Under the pieces are notes generated by a model. It was not told where the DNA came from and searched no databases. It saw only the letters and a program-made list of their open reading frames with translations. Made by a program: the position numbers and the translations under genes. 64,000 bases of DNA from Gymnodinialimonas ceratoperidinii (GTDB lineage: Bacteria > Pseudomonadota > Alphaproteobacteria > Rhodobacterales > Rhodobacteraceae), in contig NZ_CP079194.1 in assembly GCF_019297855.1 (NCBI RefSeq), forward strand, positions 2,343,501-2,407,500. Reading direction: 5' to 3'. Of the stretch, positions 56,901 through 64,000 are shown piece after piece. Numbering within the stretch: the stretch's first letter is position 1; each line of letters begins with the position of its first letter.

Positions 56901-57476
56901 CTGATGGCTCAGGGAAATCTGGGTGAACCCCACTTCCGCGGCGATCTCGCCCAAGCGGCTTTCATGATCGGAGAACCGATACGAATGCATCAGCGCGATC
57001 GCCACCGAGCGATAGCCCTCGTCATAGGCCTTCTGCAGTTCGGCGCGCGCACGAACTTCGTCCAGCGGCGTGATGACTTCACCGTCGGCGGCAAGGCGTT
57101 CGGTGACCTCGATCGCATCGTCGTAGAGCAGTTCCGGAAGCTTGATGTTCAGATCGAACAGGCGCGGCCGGTTCTGGTATCCGATGCGCAACAGGTCGCG
57201 CTGGCCTTGGGTGATCAGGAGCAGCGTGCGCTCACCCTTCCGCTCCAGCAGCGCGTTTGTCGCAACAGTCGTGCCCATCTTAACGGCGTTAACCTGTCCC
57301 TCGGGGAAGGCGTCCTCCGGGCCGAGTTCCAGAAGCTCGCGGATGCCGTGAACCGCCGCGTCCGGATAGACCTCGGGGTTTTCCGACAGCAACTTGTGCG
57401 TCTTCAGGTCCCCCTCGGGCGTCTTGGCCACGATGTCGGTGAAGGTGCCACCTCGGTCTACCCAGAATTGCCACAT
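53919..57476 (-). CDS. Hydantoinase/5-oxoprolinase family protein (A and B domains fused)
   Basis: This 1185-residue protein has a hydantoinase A part (about 1-690) starting with VDRGGTFTDIVA, an ATP-grasping acetate-kinase-like motif, and MGTTVATNALLERKG and GFDMGGTSTDVCHY, fused to a hydantoinase B part (about 700-1185) with NNPFNGGTHLPDVT. A fused A-B protein of this length is typical of ATP-dependent 5-oxoprolinases, which hydrolyse 5-oxoproline to glutamate. The exact substrate is not proven. It is last in an operon with a TRAP transporter, a DUF1445 protein and a LysR regulator. Confidence 0.92.
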   Translation of the reverse strand: MWQFWVDRGGTFTDIVAKTPEGDLKTHKLLSENPEVYPDAAVHGIRELLELGPEDAFPEGQVNAVKMGTTVATNALLERKGERTLLLITQGQRDLLRIGYQNRPRLFDLNIKLPELLYDDAIEVTERLAADGEVITPLDEVRARAELQKAYDEGYRSVAIALMHSYRFSDHESRLGEIAAEVGFTQISLSHQASPLIKLVGRGDTAVVDAYLSPILRRYVDQVAGALSQDARLMFMQSNGGLTDASMFHGRDAILSGPAGGVVGMVRTAAALGYDKLIGFDMGGTSTDVCHYAGEYERSFETEVAGVRMRAPMMSIHTVAAGGGSILSYRDGRMQVGPESAGANPGPAAYRRGGPLTVTDCNVLLGKLQPEHFPAVFGPNADQPLDSAVVREKFEALRAEIGPEKSVEELAEGFLRIAVENMANAIKKISVQRGYDVTTYTMNCFGGAGGQHACLVADALGMERIFIHPFAGVLSAFGMGLADIRSMKEQQLGAAIGDDASAAMAALSQSARDEVAAQGLDAQDIHVIASAHIRPRGAQQSLSVPFGSAQEMTEAFSEAHKQRFGFAPDTSDLLLDVLVAEAVGETGEGVALPDPGAEARQETAVRCVSGGEWRDVPLVDRTTLSVGETVTGPAILTEPTGTNMIEAEWQATVAEGGNLIVERTVPLERAEAIGTQVDPVMLEVFNNLFMSIAEQMGATLANTAYSVNIKERYDFSCAIFDEAGDLVANAPHVPVHLGSMSESVRTVLRINAGKIKPGDVFMMNNPFNGGTHLPDVTVITPVFDADGTRIIYTVASRGHHADIGGKTPGSAPPDSRVIEEEGVVIDNFLLVKEGTLQEAQTRELLASGQYPCRNIDENMADLAAQIAANETGAEELRKITRQFGQQTIHAYMGHVQDNAEESVRRVLDVLKDSAFTYPLDTGAQIKVKISVDREARSATLDFTGTSPQSEFNYNAPLAICRAVVLYVFRTLVGSDIPMNEGCLKPLNLIVPEGSMINPLPPAAVISGNTEVSQAIADTLYGALGVIAGSQGTMNNFVYGNERYQNYETICGGTGAGDGFHGTSAVHSHMTNTRMTDPEVLETRFPVRVEEFSIRSGSGGAGRWQGGEGITRRLRFNEPMTVTVLSSHRDVPPHGVAGGCPGGVGENLVHRADGRVDALKGNDQAELEAGDIFTMRTPGGGGYGAP
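57280..57293. other. TTAA-N5-TTAA motif inside oxoprolinase gene
   Basis: TTAACGGCGTTAAC, two TTAA cores nine bases apart. A one-mismatch copy follows at 57527-57540 in the gap before dctM. Confidence 0.7.
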
Positions 57477-57543
57477 GTCAGTTCTCTCCTGTTTGCAGGC
57501 GGCCCCGGGCCCCCGCAGTCAAAACGTAAACGCCGTTAACGGT

Positions 57544-58827
57544 CTACTGAAGCGCGTTCGGCAGCCAGAGCGCGATTTGCGGGAAGGCGATCAGCAAGAA
57601 TGCCATGGCCAGCATGACAAGCGCGAAGGGGATCGCGCCCAACATCACCTCATTCAGCGAACCTGATTTCCGCGCGCCTTGAACCACGTAGAGGTTCAAT
57701 CCCACCGGCGGCGTGATCAGGGCCATCTCCACCAGCACGATCATCAAGATGCCGAACCAGATCGCGTCGTAGCCCTGCGCCAGCACCATCGGCACGATGA
57801 TCGGAATGGTTACCACCATTAACGAAAGCGTTTCGATGAAGAAGCCAAGGACGATGTAGAGCACGACCACGACCATGATGAAGCCAAAGGGTCCAAGTCC
57901 CAGACCCTCCATGAAGGCCGTCAATTCGCGCCCCAGACCGGCGGAAGCGAGCGTGAAGTTGAGGAAGGAGGCGCCGATGACGATCAACATGATCATCGCG
58001 GTGATCTTCATGGTGCCCAGAAGCGCCTCGCGGATCATGGTGAGGTTCACGCCGCCAAAGAACGCCGCGATGACGAAGGCACCGGCGACACCCACCGCCG
58101 CCGCCTCGGTCGGGGTTGCCCATCCCTGGTAGATCGAGCCGACGATGAGGCCGAAGAGGATCAGGATCGGCACCAGATCTATTAACGCCCTTAACATTTG
58201 CGGGAACGGGAAGGTGCGCCGCACGCCGCCCAACTCCGGCCGGATCAGGCAGATCAGCGCCACAACGACCATGAAGGCAAACGCGAGCGCGACGCCCGGT
58301 ATCAGGCCAGCAAGGAACAGCTGCGGGATGCTCGATTGGGTCAGGAAGCCGTAGACGATCAGGTTGATCGACGGGGGGATCATGATCCCCAGAGTGCCGC
58401 CTGCCGCGATCGCGCCGGAAAAGAGCTTCGGGTCGTAGCCGAGCTTCTCGGCTTGCGGCATGGCCACCGTCGCGACAGTCGCGGCCGTCGCCACGGATGA
58501 GCCGGAGGTCGCCGAAAACATCGTGGCGGTCGCGACATTGGCATGCACCAAGCCGCCCGGCAGCCAGCTCACCCACCGATCAAGCGCGGCATAGGTGCGG
58601 GTCGCGACGCCGGAGCGGACAAGAACCTCGCCCAACAGCACGAAGAAGGGGATCGCGATGAGCGTGGCGGAGTTCGAAGACGTCCACACCATGTTGCCGA
58701 GCGCCCGCGACAGCGGGAAGCTTGAGAAGAACTGATCGACCCCAAAACCGAGCAGGAACAATACGATACCCACGGGAATCGAGAGCGCGAGGAGGCCGAG
58801 AAGTCCGACTGAAATATATGTGACCAT
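57544..58827 (-). CDS. dctM: TRAP transporter large permease DctM
   Basis: This 427-residue protein has about twelve TM segments and the DctM-family features: G-L-x-x-A-L-x-x-G near the start, a GSSVATAATVATVAMP segment (about 108-123), MIPPSINLIVYGF and a C-terminal ITPPVGLNLYVV. It is the ion-coupled translocating subunit, working with DctP and DctQ. Its ATG overlaps the dctQ stop by one base. The coding sequence carries a TTAA-N5-TTAA motif using TTA, AGG and ATA codons. Confidence 0.95.
   Translation of the reverse strand: MVTYISVGLLGLLALSIPVGIVLFLLGFGVDQFFSSFPLSRALGNMVWTSSNSATLIAIPFFVLLGEVLVRSGVATRTYAALDRWVSWLPGGLVHANVATATMFSATSGSSVATAATVATVAMPQAEKLGYDPKLFSGAIAAGGTLGIMIPPSINLIVYGFLTQSSIPQLFLAGLIPGVALAFAFMVVVALICLIRPELGGVRRTFPFPQMLRALIDLVPILILFGLIVGSIYQGWATPTEAAAVGVAGAFVIAAFFGGVNLTMIREALLGTMKITAMIMLIVIGASFLNFTLASAGLGRELTAFMEGLGLGPFGFIMVVVVLYIVLGFFIETLSLMVVTIPIIVPMVLAQGYDAIWFGILMIVLVEMALITPPVGLNLYVVQGARKSGSLNEVMLGAIPFALVMLAMAFLLIAFPQIALWLPNALQ
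58182..58195. other. TTAA-N5-TTAA motif inside dctM
   Basis: TTAACGCCCTTAAC. On the coding strand it is made by TTA AGG GCG TTA ATA, unusual codons in this GC-rich gene. A one-mismatch copy is at 57810-57823. Confidence 0.7.
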
Positions 58828-59372
58828 CAGAGGCTATCCTGCTCGGAGAAAGCGCCCACGAAGGGCTCGGTCTCTGCAAATCGACCGCGCAGAACGAGGC
58901 TGAGCGCGCAGAGGGTGACAAGACAGGACATGATCGCGAACCAGACCCATCCGGCGAACCATGGCGCCTGAACCCAGATCAGCGGCGTCTCGAGCGGCGT
59001 GTTGGCGCGGCTGCCATTGGTCAACGCCCGCTCCACCACGGACCAAGATTTGATCGCCACCATGACGACGACGCCGGACATGCAGATCATTGCGAAAACG
59101 TCGAACAGGGCCTTCGCCGTGGTGCCGGTGCGCGACCGCAGAAGGTCGATCCGAACGTGGCCCATTTCCAGCAGCGCGAAGGACATGCCCCATGCGGTGG
59201 CCAGCGCCATCGCGTAGCCCGCGATTTCATCGGTGCCCCCGAAACCTTCGCTGAATTGGCGCATGGCGATGTCGAGGACGACGAAGGCGGCAACCCCCAG
59301 AAGGCCCACGCCCACGATCAGCGCGATCAGGCGGTTGAGGCGGCGGAGCTTGTCGATCAAGGCCAGTTCCAT
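58827..59372 (-). CDS. dctQ: TRAP transporter small permease DctQ
   Basis: This 181-residue protein has four TM helices (about 15-35, 52-72, 92-112 and 132-155) and the family pattern V-L-D-I-A-M-R-Q-F after TM1. It forms the membrane part of the TRAP transporter with DctM. It is translationally coupled to dctM and preceded by dctP. Confidence 0.93.
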   Translation of the reverse strand: MELALIDKLRRLNRLIALIVGVGLLGVAAFVVLDIAMRQFSEGFGGTDEIAGYAMALATAWGMSFALLEMGHVRIDLLRSRTGTTAKALFDVFAMICMSGVVVMVAIKSWSVVERALTNGSRANTPLETPLIWVQAPWFAGWVWFAIMSCLVTLCALSLVLRGRFAETEPFVGAFSEQDSL

Positions 59373-59377
59373 AGGGG

Positions 59378-59391
59378 TTAATCCTGTTAAG
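59378..59391. other. TTAA-N5-TTAA motif between dctP and dctQ
   Basis: TTAATCCTGTTAAG, five bases upstream of the dctQ start region; it is outside coding sequence. Confidence 0.65.
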
Positions 59392-59429
59392 AAATCGGGC
59401 GCGCGAGCCGTCCCGCGCGCCCTGTCAGA

Positions 59430-60452
59430 TTATTCGATGGTGACGCCGACAACTTCACCGACAGAAGCGTTCCAGCGCTCGGCCCAGTCACCGCCCGCAC
59501 GCTCGGCCCAATCGGGCAGCACGTCGGTGGTCAGAACCTCGCGGGCGCGTTCGAAGTCGGCATCGGACGCCTCGACCAGCACCATGTCGCGCGCCTCACC
59601 CGCCGGGCATTCGCCGTTGCCGGTCAGGCAGGCGATGTCGTTAACCAAGGCGTCCTGGGCAGAGGCCCATGCCGGGTCTTCGAATTCGGCGGCGATCTGG
59701 CTCTGGATCGTGGACTGGGCATCTGCGCTCAACCCGTTCCAGGTGTCGAGGTTCATCGCCGTGACGACCGGGTCCCATCCCCCGAGCGGGATCGGGAGCA
59801 GATGGGTGGAAACCTCCCACCAGCCCGCGGAATAGCCCGAACCGGCCCCGGTCACGGCGCAGTCGACCACGCCGTTCTGTAGCGCGCCCGGGACCTCGGA
59901 GAACGCGACGTTCACGCCTTCAGCGCCAAGCGCCTCAAGCAAAAGCGCGGTCATCCGACCCGACGCGCGGACCTTCAGACCCTCCAGATCGTCGAGCGAC
60001 GTGATCTCGGCGTTGCAGAAAACAACCTGCGGCGGGTAAGGCGCAATCGCCAGAACCTCGGCGTTGAACCGGTCGCGGAAAATGTCCGAGACCATGGGAC
60101 GGGCCGCGTCGACCATCGCGCGCGCCTCATCCGCGCTCAAGGCGACGAGTGGCACGTCCAGGCCTTCCAATTCCGGCGCGTCGCCAACCGCGTAATCGCC
60201 CACGGTCATCGCAACGTCGTAAACGCCCTGACCCAAGAGAGGGTAAACTTCCGACAGCCCCAGGCCCATCTGGTTGTGCGTCGTCAGCTCCACGTTGAAG
60301 CCCGCCTCGGTCATGGTTTCCGTCCAGAACGGGACTTCGTATTGACCGTGCAGCGGCAGGCCGGACCAGCTGCCGACGACGGACAGATCTTGCGCCTGCG
60401 CCGCGCCGGCGAGCGCGGTGGTCGCGACGAGAATGGCTGAAAGATGTTTCAT
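59430..60452 (-). CDS. dctP: TRAP transporter substrate-binding protein DctP
   Basis: This 340-residue periplasmic protein has a signal peptide (about 1-20, cleaved after AQA) and the DctP fold; the conserved arginine that binds the substrate carboxylate is in LKVRASGRM. Two cysteines near the C-terminus (in IACLTGNGECPAG) may form a disulfide. Substrates of this family are organic acids; here the operon suggests 5-oxoproline or a related acid. GGAGAGAC precedes the ATG at 60452. Confidence 0.93.
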   Translation of the reverse strand: MKHLSAILVATTALAGAAQAQDLSVVGSWSGLPLHGQYEVPFWTETMTEAGFNVELTTHNQMGLGLSEVYPLLGQGVYDVAMTVGDYAVGDAPELEGLDVPLVALSADEARAMVDAARPMVSDIFRDRFNAEVLAIAPYPPQVVFCNAEITSLDDLEGLKVRASGRMTALLLEALGAEGVNVAFSEVPGALQNGVVDCAVTGAGSGYSAGWWEVSTHLLPIPLGGWDPVVTAMNLDTWNGLSADAQSTIQSQIAAEFEDPAWASAQDALVNDIACLTGNGECPAGEARDMVLVEASDADFERAREVLTTDVLPDWAERAGGDWAERWNASVGEVVGVTIE

Positions 60453-60472
60453 GGTGTCTCTCCTTGTTGCGT

Positions 60473-61273
60473 TTATTGTTGGTAAATCGGTGTTTCGGCG
60501 TCCTCGGCCACATCGGAAATCAGCATGTGACCGGGGGAATGGGTGATGCAAAGCGGGAGCTTCGCATCGAGAAGTACGTTTTGCGGGGTGACGCCGCAGG
60601 CCCAGTAGACGGGCACTTCACCCGCGCGAACCTGGACCGGATCGCCGTAGTCCGGCTTTGAGAGGTCTGCGATCCCAAGCTGAGACGGATCCCCCGTCGC
60701 GATCGGTGCCCCGTGAGCCTGAGGGTATTTCGCACTGATATCATGGGCTTGCGTGACGAGGTCCTCGGGGATCGGACGCATCGTCACGACCATGTCACCC
60801 CGGAAGGGCCCGGCGGGCACCAATGGGATGTTGCTGCGGAACATCGGCACGTTCACCCCATCCTCAATATGGCGAACCGGAATATCGGCGCGCATCAGCG
60901 CGTTCTCGAAGGTGAAGGAACAGCCGAGCGCGACCGTCACGAGATCGTCGCGCCACAGATCGTTAATGTCGTTAACCTCTTCGCTCAACACGCCGTCACG
61001 AAACACGCGGTAACGCGGCACGTCGGTGCGGATGTCGATGTCGCGGCCAAGGGTCGGGAGCATCGGGTCGCCCGTCTCGCTCACGCCCACGACCGGACAG
61101 GGCTTGGGATTGCGCTGGCAGAAGCGCAGGAAATCGAGCGCATATTCAGCCGGCAGGATCGCGAGATTGCACTGCAATTTGCCGGGCGCCATGCCCGAGG
61201 TATGGCCCGTAAACGAGCCCGCGCGTATCGCCGCGCGGATCTTGGTCACATCTTGTTCGTCACGCAGGTTCAT
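60473..61273 (-). CDS. DUF1445 putative hydro-lyase / D-glutamate cyclase-like protein
   Basis: This 266-residue protein has the DUF1445 blocks: SFTGHTSGMAPGKLQCNL, DIRTDVPRYRVFRDG, DDLVTVALGCSFTFE and THSPGHMLISD. Human D-glutamate cyclase contains a related region, I recall, and makes 5-oxo-D-proline from D-glutamate, so the pairing with an oxoprolinase may reflect one pathway. This is inference. ATG 61273 has GGGGGA upstream; ATG 61285 is less likely. It is 20 bases upstream of dctP and likely first in the operon. Confidence 0.88.
   Translation of the reverse strand: MNLRDEQDVTKIRAAIRAGSFTGHTSGMAPGKLQCNLAILPAEYALDFLRFCQRNPKPCPVVGVSETGDPMLPTLGRDIDIRTDVPRYRVFRDGVLSEEVNDINDLWRDDLVTVALGCSFTFENALMRADIPVRHIEDGVNVPMFRSNIPLVPAGPFRGDMVVTMRPIPEDLVTQAHDISAKYPQAHGAPIATGDPSQLGIADLSKPDYGDPVQVRAGEVPVYWACGVTPQNVLLDAKLPLCITHSPGHMLISDVAEDAETPIYQQ
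60963..60976. other. TTAA-N5-TTAA motif inside DUF1445 gene
   Basis: TTAATGTCGTTAAC, two TTAA cores nine bases apart, within coding sequence for V-N-D-I-N-D. Confidence 0.7.
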
Positions 61274-61322
61274 CGAGTCCCCCATAGGCTCGGACCTAGC
61301 TTGTCACAGGGGGCGGCTTCGT

Positions 61323-61357
61323 ATCAAATTATCATTTTAAATATGAGGTGATAGAAT
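61323..61357 (-). promoter_or_regulatory. AT-rich promoter/operator region of the DUF1445-TRAP operon
   Basis: The segment between the LysR stop and the DUF1445 start is AT-rich. It holds TCATTTTAAATATGA (61332-61346), an imperfect dyad, and a minus-strand GATAAT (61333-61328) that could be a -10 element. It is a plausible LysR site. Confidence 0.45.
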
Positions 61358-61367
61358 TTTCGGATCA

Positions 61368-62246
61368 CTACGCGGGATGCGCGCGATGCCATTTCTCGGC
61401 CACGTCATGGGCGATCTCGGCGCTGGTCTCGATCAGAAAGCTACGCGGCTCAGCCATGTAGGACGCGGTGAATTCCAGCGGTGTGAGCGGCAGGTCGGGA
61501 TCGAATTCCACCACCTGTCCCGCGTCCAGAAACGGCGTGGCCAGCACGCGTGGATAGGGTCCCACGGCGATACCCGCCGCGATCATCCGCAAGCTGGCGG
61601 AGAGCGAGGCCGATGAAAACAAACGCATTTTCGGGCCCACGCGCCCCGCGAGCTCGGTCGTCAACTCGCGGTACGGGCGCGTCCGGGAGGAATAGGAAAT
61701 GACCGGGATTTCTCCCAAGTCGATATCTCCCAGATGCGCCGCGCGGTACCAGTGCAAATCGAACTGCGGCAGCGCCACGTTCTTGACCGAGAATTCCGAA
61801 ACCGGCCCCATGAGGAAGACGAGATCCAACCGCCGTTCCACCAAGGCGTCGCGCAGCGAGCCCGAGATATCGACGGTCAGGTCAACGTTAACCCTCGGGT
61901 AAGTCTCTGCAAAGACTTGCAAAAAGTCCGGCAACCAAGCCTGCGCGATGGTCTCGGCGGCGCCGACGCGGAACAGACCCTCGGTCTCGGACGCATTGCC
62001 GACGCGGTTCTTGATCTCCTCCTCTACGAAGAGCAACTGCTCGGCATAGGCGAGCAGTTGCTGCCCATGTTTGGTGAGGATCATCTGCCCCGGCCCCCGG
62101 TCGAAAAGAAGGACCTGAAGCTCCGCCTCGAGGTTCGAGATGCGTGTCGAGACAGCGGGCTGCGACAGGTTCAGCCGTTCCGACGCCTTGCGGAACCCGC
62201 CCAACCGCGCGACCCAGAGAAAGGTTCTGATCTGCTCAAAGGTCAT
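61368..62246 (-). CDS. LysR-type transcriptional regulator
   Basis: This 292-residue LysR protein has an N-terminal helix-turn-helix (FEQIRTFLWVARLGGFRKAS, then LSQPAVSTRISNLE) and a C-terminal effector-binding domain. It lies just upstream of the DUF1445-dctPQM-oxoprolinase genes in the same direction and probably regulates them. Its start overlaps the 3' end of the upstream ATPase gene by 11 bases. Confidence 0.93.
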   Translation of the reverse strand: MTFEQIRTFLWVARLGGFRKASERLNLSQPAVSTRISNLEAELQVLLFDRGPGQMILTKHGQQLLAYAEQLLFVEEEIKNRVGNASETEGLFRVGAAETIAQAWLPDFLQVFAETYPRVNVDLTVDISGSLRDALVERRLDLVFLMGPVSEFSVKNVALPQFDLHWYRAAHLGDIDLGEIPVISYSSRTRPYRELTTELAGRVGPKMRLFSSASLSASLRMIAAGIAVGPYPRVLATPFLDAGQVVEFDPDLPLTPLEFTASYMAEPRSFLIETSAEIAHDVAEKWHRAHPA

Positions 62247-64000
62247 GGATATCGACCTCTGGTCGCGTGCCGCCCAGTTCCAGAAACGCCATTGTCCGGC
62301 AGGTGAACACGAGGATCTGCTGCTCCTGAGCGACGCGGGTTAACGCCGTAAACATTTTCACGATCCGCGCGTCGTCGGAGTAGACCAACGCATCGTCGAG
62401 CACGATTGGCATGTGCCGTCCCTGTCCCTGAAACAGCCGGGCGAAAGCCAGCCGCGTGAGGATCGCAATCTGCTCCTGCGTACCGCCTGACAGGTCGTCC
62501 AACCGCTCTTCCGTCTGCGCCCGTGTCAGCCCCGAGGGCAACAGGCTATCCGTATCGAACTGCAGCCCGGCCTCGTCGTAGAGGATCGATAACAGCGGCG
62601 CCAACTCCCTCTGAACCGGCCCAAAATAGGTGTCCCGGGCCGCGGACCGCTCGGCCTCCAGCGCCGCCCGCAAGCGCAGCAGCGCGGCTGCCTTGTTCGC
62701 CAGACGCGCCTCTTTCGCCCGCGCGGCGTCCAGGCGTCCCGAGAGCGTATCGCGCGTCTCTTCGATGCCCGCCTCGGACTGTGCGTGGATTTCGGCTGAC
62801 AGGGCAGCGATGCGAAGTTGTAGCTTTTGCAACTGCCCTTCCGCAGCCGTGACCGCGTTCTGCGCGCGGGTGCATTCGGCTTGCGCCGTGCCCAGATCCG
62901 GCGCCTGCGCGCGCATATTCTCCAGAGCCTCGGCCTTCGCGGACGCGTTTTCCTGTGCCTGCGCGTCGGTTCGGATGAGATCAGCCTTCGTGGCATCCCG
63001 CGTCTCGGTGTGTCCCGCCTTGGCCTGCGCGGCTTCCAGTGCGGTTTGGGCCGCCTGCGCCGCCGCCTGCGAATGAATCGCCGCCTCGCGCGCGGCGGCA
63101 TGGCTCGCACTGGCGCGCGCCAACACGGCCTGCGCCTCCGCGTCCTCCGCCTGCGCCTTGGTGAGCGCGGCCTCCAAGGCATCCTGAGCGGGGAGCGGCG
63201 CATCGTCAGCCCCTGCCCCGGCGAGATCGGCGGCGGCTTTCTCGGCGCGCAACGGCGCGGTCCCCTGCGGCGCGAGCGTTTGCAACACCGCCTCCGCCGT
63301 CTGCAATTTCTGAACCCACTGCGCGCGTGCCGCTGCAAGGTCCCGCGCTTCGGCCAGCGTTTGCGCCTCCGCCTTTGCCAAGACCTCCGCCAGACGAGCC
63401 TTGCGCGCGGAGAGAGCGTCGGCCGCCTCGCGCCCGCCGTCGGGGACGTCGACCCGCAGCGACCCGATGCCGGGCAGTTCGAAATCGGTCGACCCCGAAA
63501 GCATGACCGGAACGCCGTCTGACAGCACCTCCGAGCCCTGCGTCACGCGGGCTGCGCCGGAATAGGTGACCGCGAGCGTCGCGGCCTGTGCGTTGACCGC
63601 GGCAGTCTGCGCCGCGACGGCGTTTTGCGCCTCTTCCACGGCGGCCAGCCACTTCGGCGTTGCAGCGGATGCTGCGATCCTTGCGCGGGCGGCATCGCGT
63701 TTTTTCTCTACCTCATCAACCTGTTGCAGCTGTTTTTCCAGCCCCTTAGCCCGCGCCTTCGCGGCCTGTGCGGCGGCCTGCTTGCGCGCAGCGTCAAGAA
63801 CACCGCGAGCCTCCGTAACCGCTGCGGTGGAGCCATCCGCCGCCGCTTTCGCGACCTCGAACGCGGCCTCTTTCTGCGCCGTTTGGGATGCGACTTCCTC
63901 AAGGGCACCGCGCGAGGCTTCCATGGCGCTATGCGCGCTGGCAAGTCTTTCGAGCGCCGCCAGAAATTCATCCAACCGACCCCGCGCCGTCTGCGCCTCG
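62236..64000 (-). CDS. AAA/SMC-like ATPase (YhaN/SbcC type), 5' end outside window
   Basis: The frame is open to the window end, so the N-terminus with Walker A is missing. The visible 588 residues are Ala/Glu/Gln-rich coiled coils, interrupted by a short beta region (about 140-190 from the window edge), then the C-terminal ATPase half with signature LSGGTQEQIAIL, Walker B MPIVLDDALVYSDD and a terminal His-containing switch region VFTCRT. It resembles YhaN or SbcC, which act with a nuclease (SbcD/YhaM) in DNA repair; that partner is not in view. Confidence 0.88.
   Translation of the reverse strand, partial: EAQTARGRLDEFLAALERLASAHSAMEASRGALEEVASQTAQKEAAFEVAKAAADGSTAAVTEARGVLDAARKQAAAQAAKARAKGLEKQLQQVDEVEKKRDAARARIAASAATPKWLAAVEEAQNAVAAQTAAVNAQAATLAVTYSGAARVTQGSEVLSDGVPVMLSGSTDFELPGIGSLRVDVPDGGREAADALSARKARLAEVLAKAEAQTLAEARDLAAARAQWVQKLQTAEAVLQTLAPQGTAPLRAEKAAADLAGAGADDAPLPAQDALEAALTKAQAEDAEAQAVLARASASHAAAREAAIHSQAAAQAAQTALEAAQAKAGHTETRDATKADLIRTDAQAQENASAKAEALENMRAQAPDLGTAQAECTRAQNAVTAAEGQLQKLQLRIAALSAEIHAQSEAGIEETRDTLSGRLDAARAKEARLANKAAALLRLRAALEAERSAARDTYFGPVQRELAPLLSILYDEAGLQFDTDSLLPSGLTRAQTEERLDDLSGGTQEQIAILTRLAFARLFQGQGRHMPIVLDDALVYSDDARIVKMFTALTRVAQEQQILVFTCRTMAFLELGGTRPEVDIHDL

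Noticed and set aside
61905..61935. TTGCAA-like repeat inside the second lysR gene
   Set aside because: GACTTGCAAAAAGTC is imperfect and lies in well-conserved coding sequence, so chance resemblance is likely.
1..64000. tRNA, rRNA, CRISPR arrays, insertion sequences or prophage genes
   Set aside because: I scanned the intergenic stretches and translated frames and saw no cloverleaf, spaced direct repeats, transposase or phage structural genes.

Overview
The window looks like a chromosome segment of an alphaproteobacterium of the Rhodobacteraceae (Roseobacter group). It is GC-rich, and several gene sets are typical of that family: an fdsGBACD formate dehydrogenase operon, a split cobalamin-dependent methionine synthase (separate homocysteine-binding and corrinoid proteins plus DUF1638), the F1-ATPase inhibitor zeta subunit, RNase E with a large acidic insertion in its S1 domain, and TRAP transporters. 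I saw no rRNA, tRNA, CRISPR array, prophage or insertion sequence. Assignments come from reading the translated sequence and recalling families; no database search was run.

Layout. 1-1054 is the 3' end of a protein built of four 89-residue repeats. 1135-9151 is a minus-strand run: lpdA, a 49-residue membrane protein, DUF924, an MFS transporter, queA and a large AsmA-like envelope protein. 9240-12827 (plus) has a Bcp peroxiredoxin, a DUF455 ferritin-like protein, and an M23 peptidase overlapping a bactofilin. 12972-20146 holds an amidase, prfB, PBP1A, a small methyltransferase and AmiC. 20201-25061 has an aminotransferase, a DsbA-like protein and rne. A single low-GC glycosyltransferase-like gene (about 25.5-26.4 kb) looks acquired. 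26530-31736 has dctD-dctB and purQ-purS-purC. 31909-37773 has the zeta subunit and the methionine-synthase neighbourhood. 37898-46840 has a sugar-acid dehydratase and the LysR-controlled fds operon. 47091-53861 has an MMPL exporter with a small exported protein, a CheB-CheR-PAS protein and an orphan gene. 53919-62246 has an oxoprolinase-type enzyme, a DctPQM TRAP transporter, a DUF1445 protein and a LysR regulator. The window ends inside a YhaN/SbcC-like ATPase.

Functional themes. There is a cell-wall and shape set (M23 peptidase, bactofilin, PBP1A, AmiC), a one-carbon set (NAD-linked formate oxidation and B12-dependent methionine synthesis) and a probable catabolic operon for 5-oxoproline or a related lactam or amino acid.

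The least explained signals are at the DNA level. A TTAA-N5-TTAA motif recurs, mostly inside coding sequence, and clusters at 57-61 kb. Perfect palindromes centred on TTGCAA form arrays, including one exact 41-bp inverted copy between 15.6 and 33.7 kb. A composite palindromic element occurs three times, once inside the fds operon. An intrinsic terminator sits 17 bases upstream of the methionine synthase start codon, which implies attenuation. DctD lacks the GAFTGA loop needed for classical sigma-54 activation.
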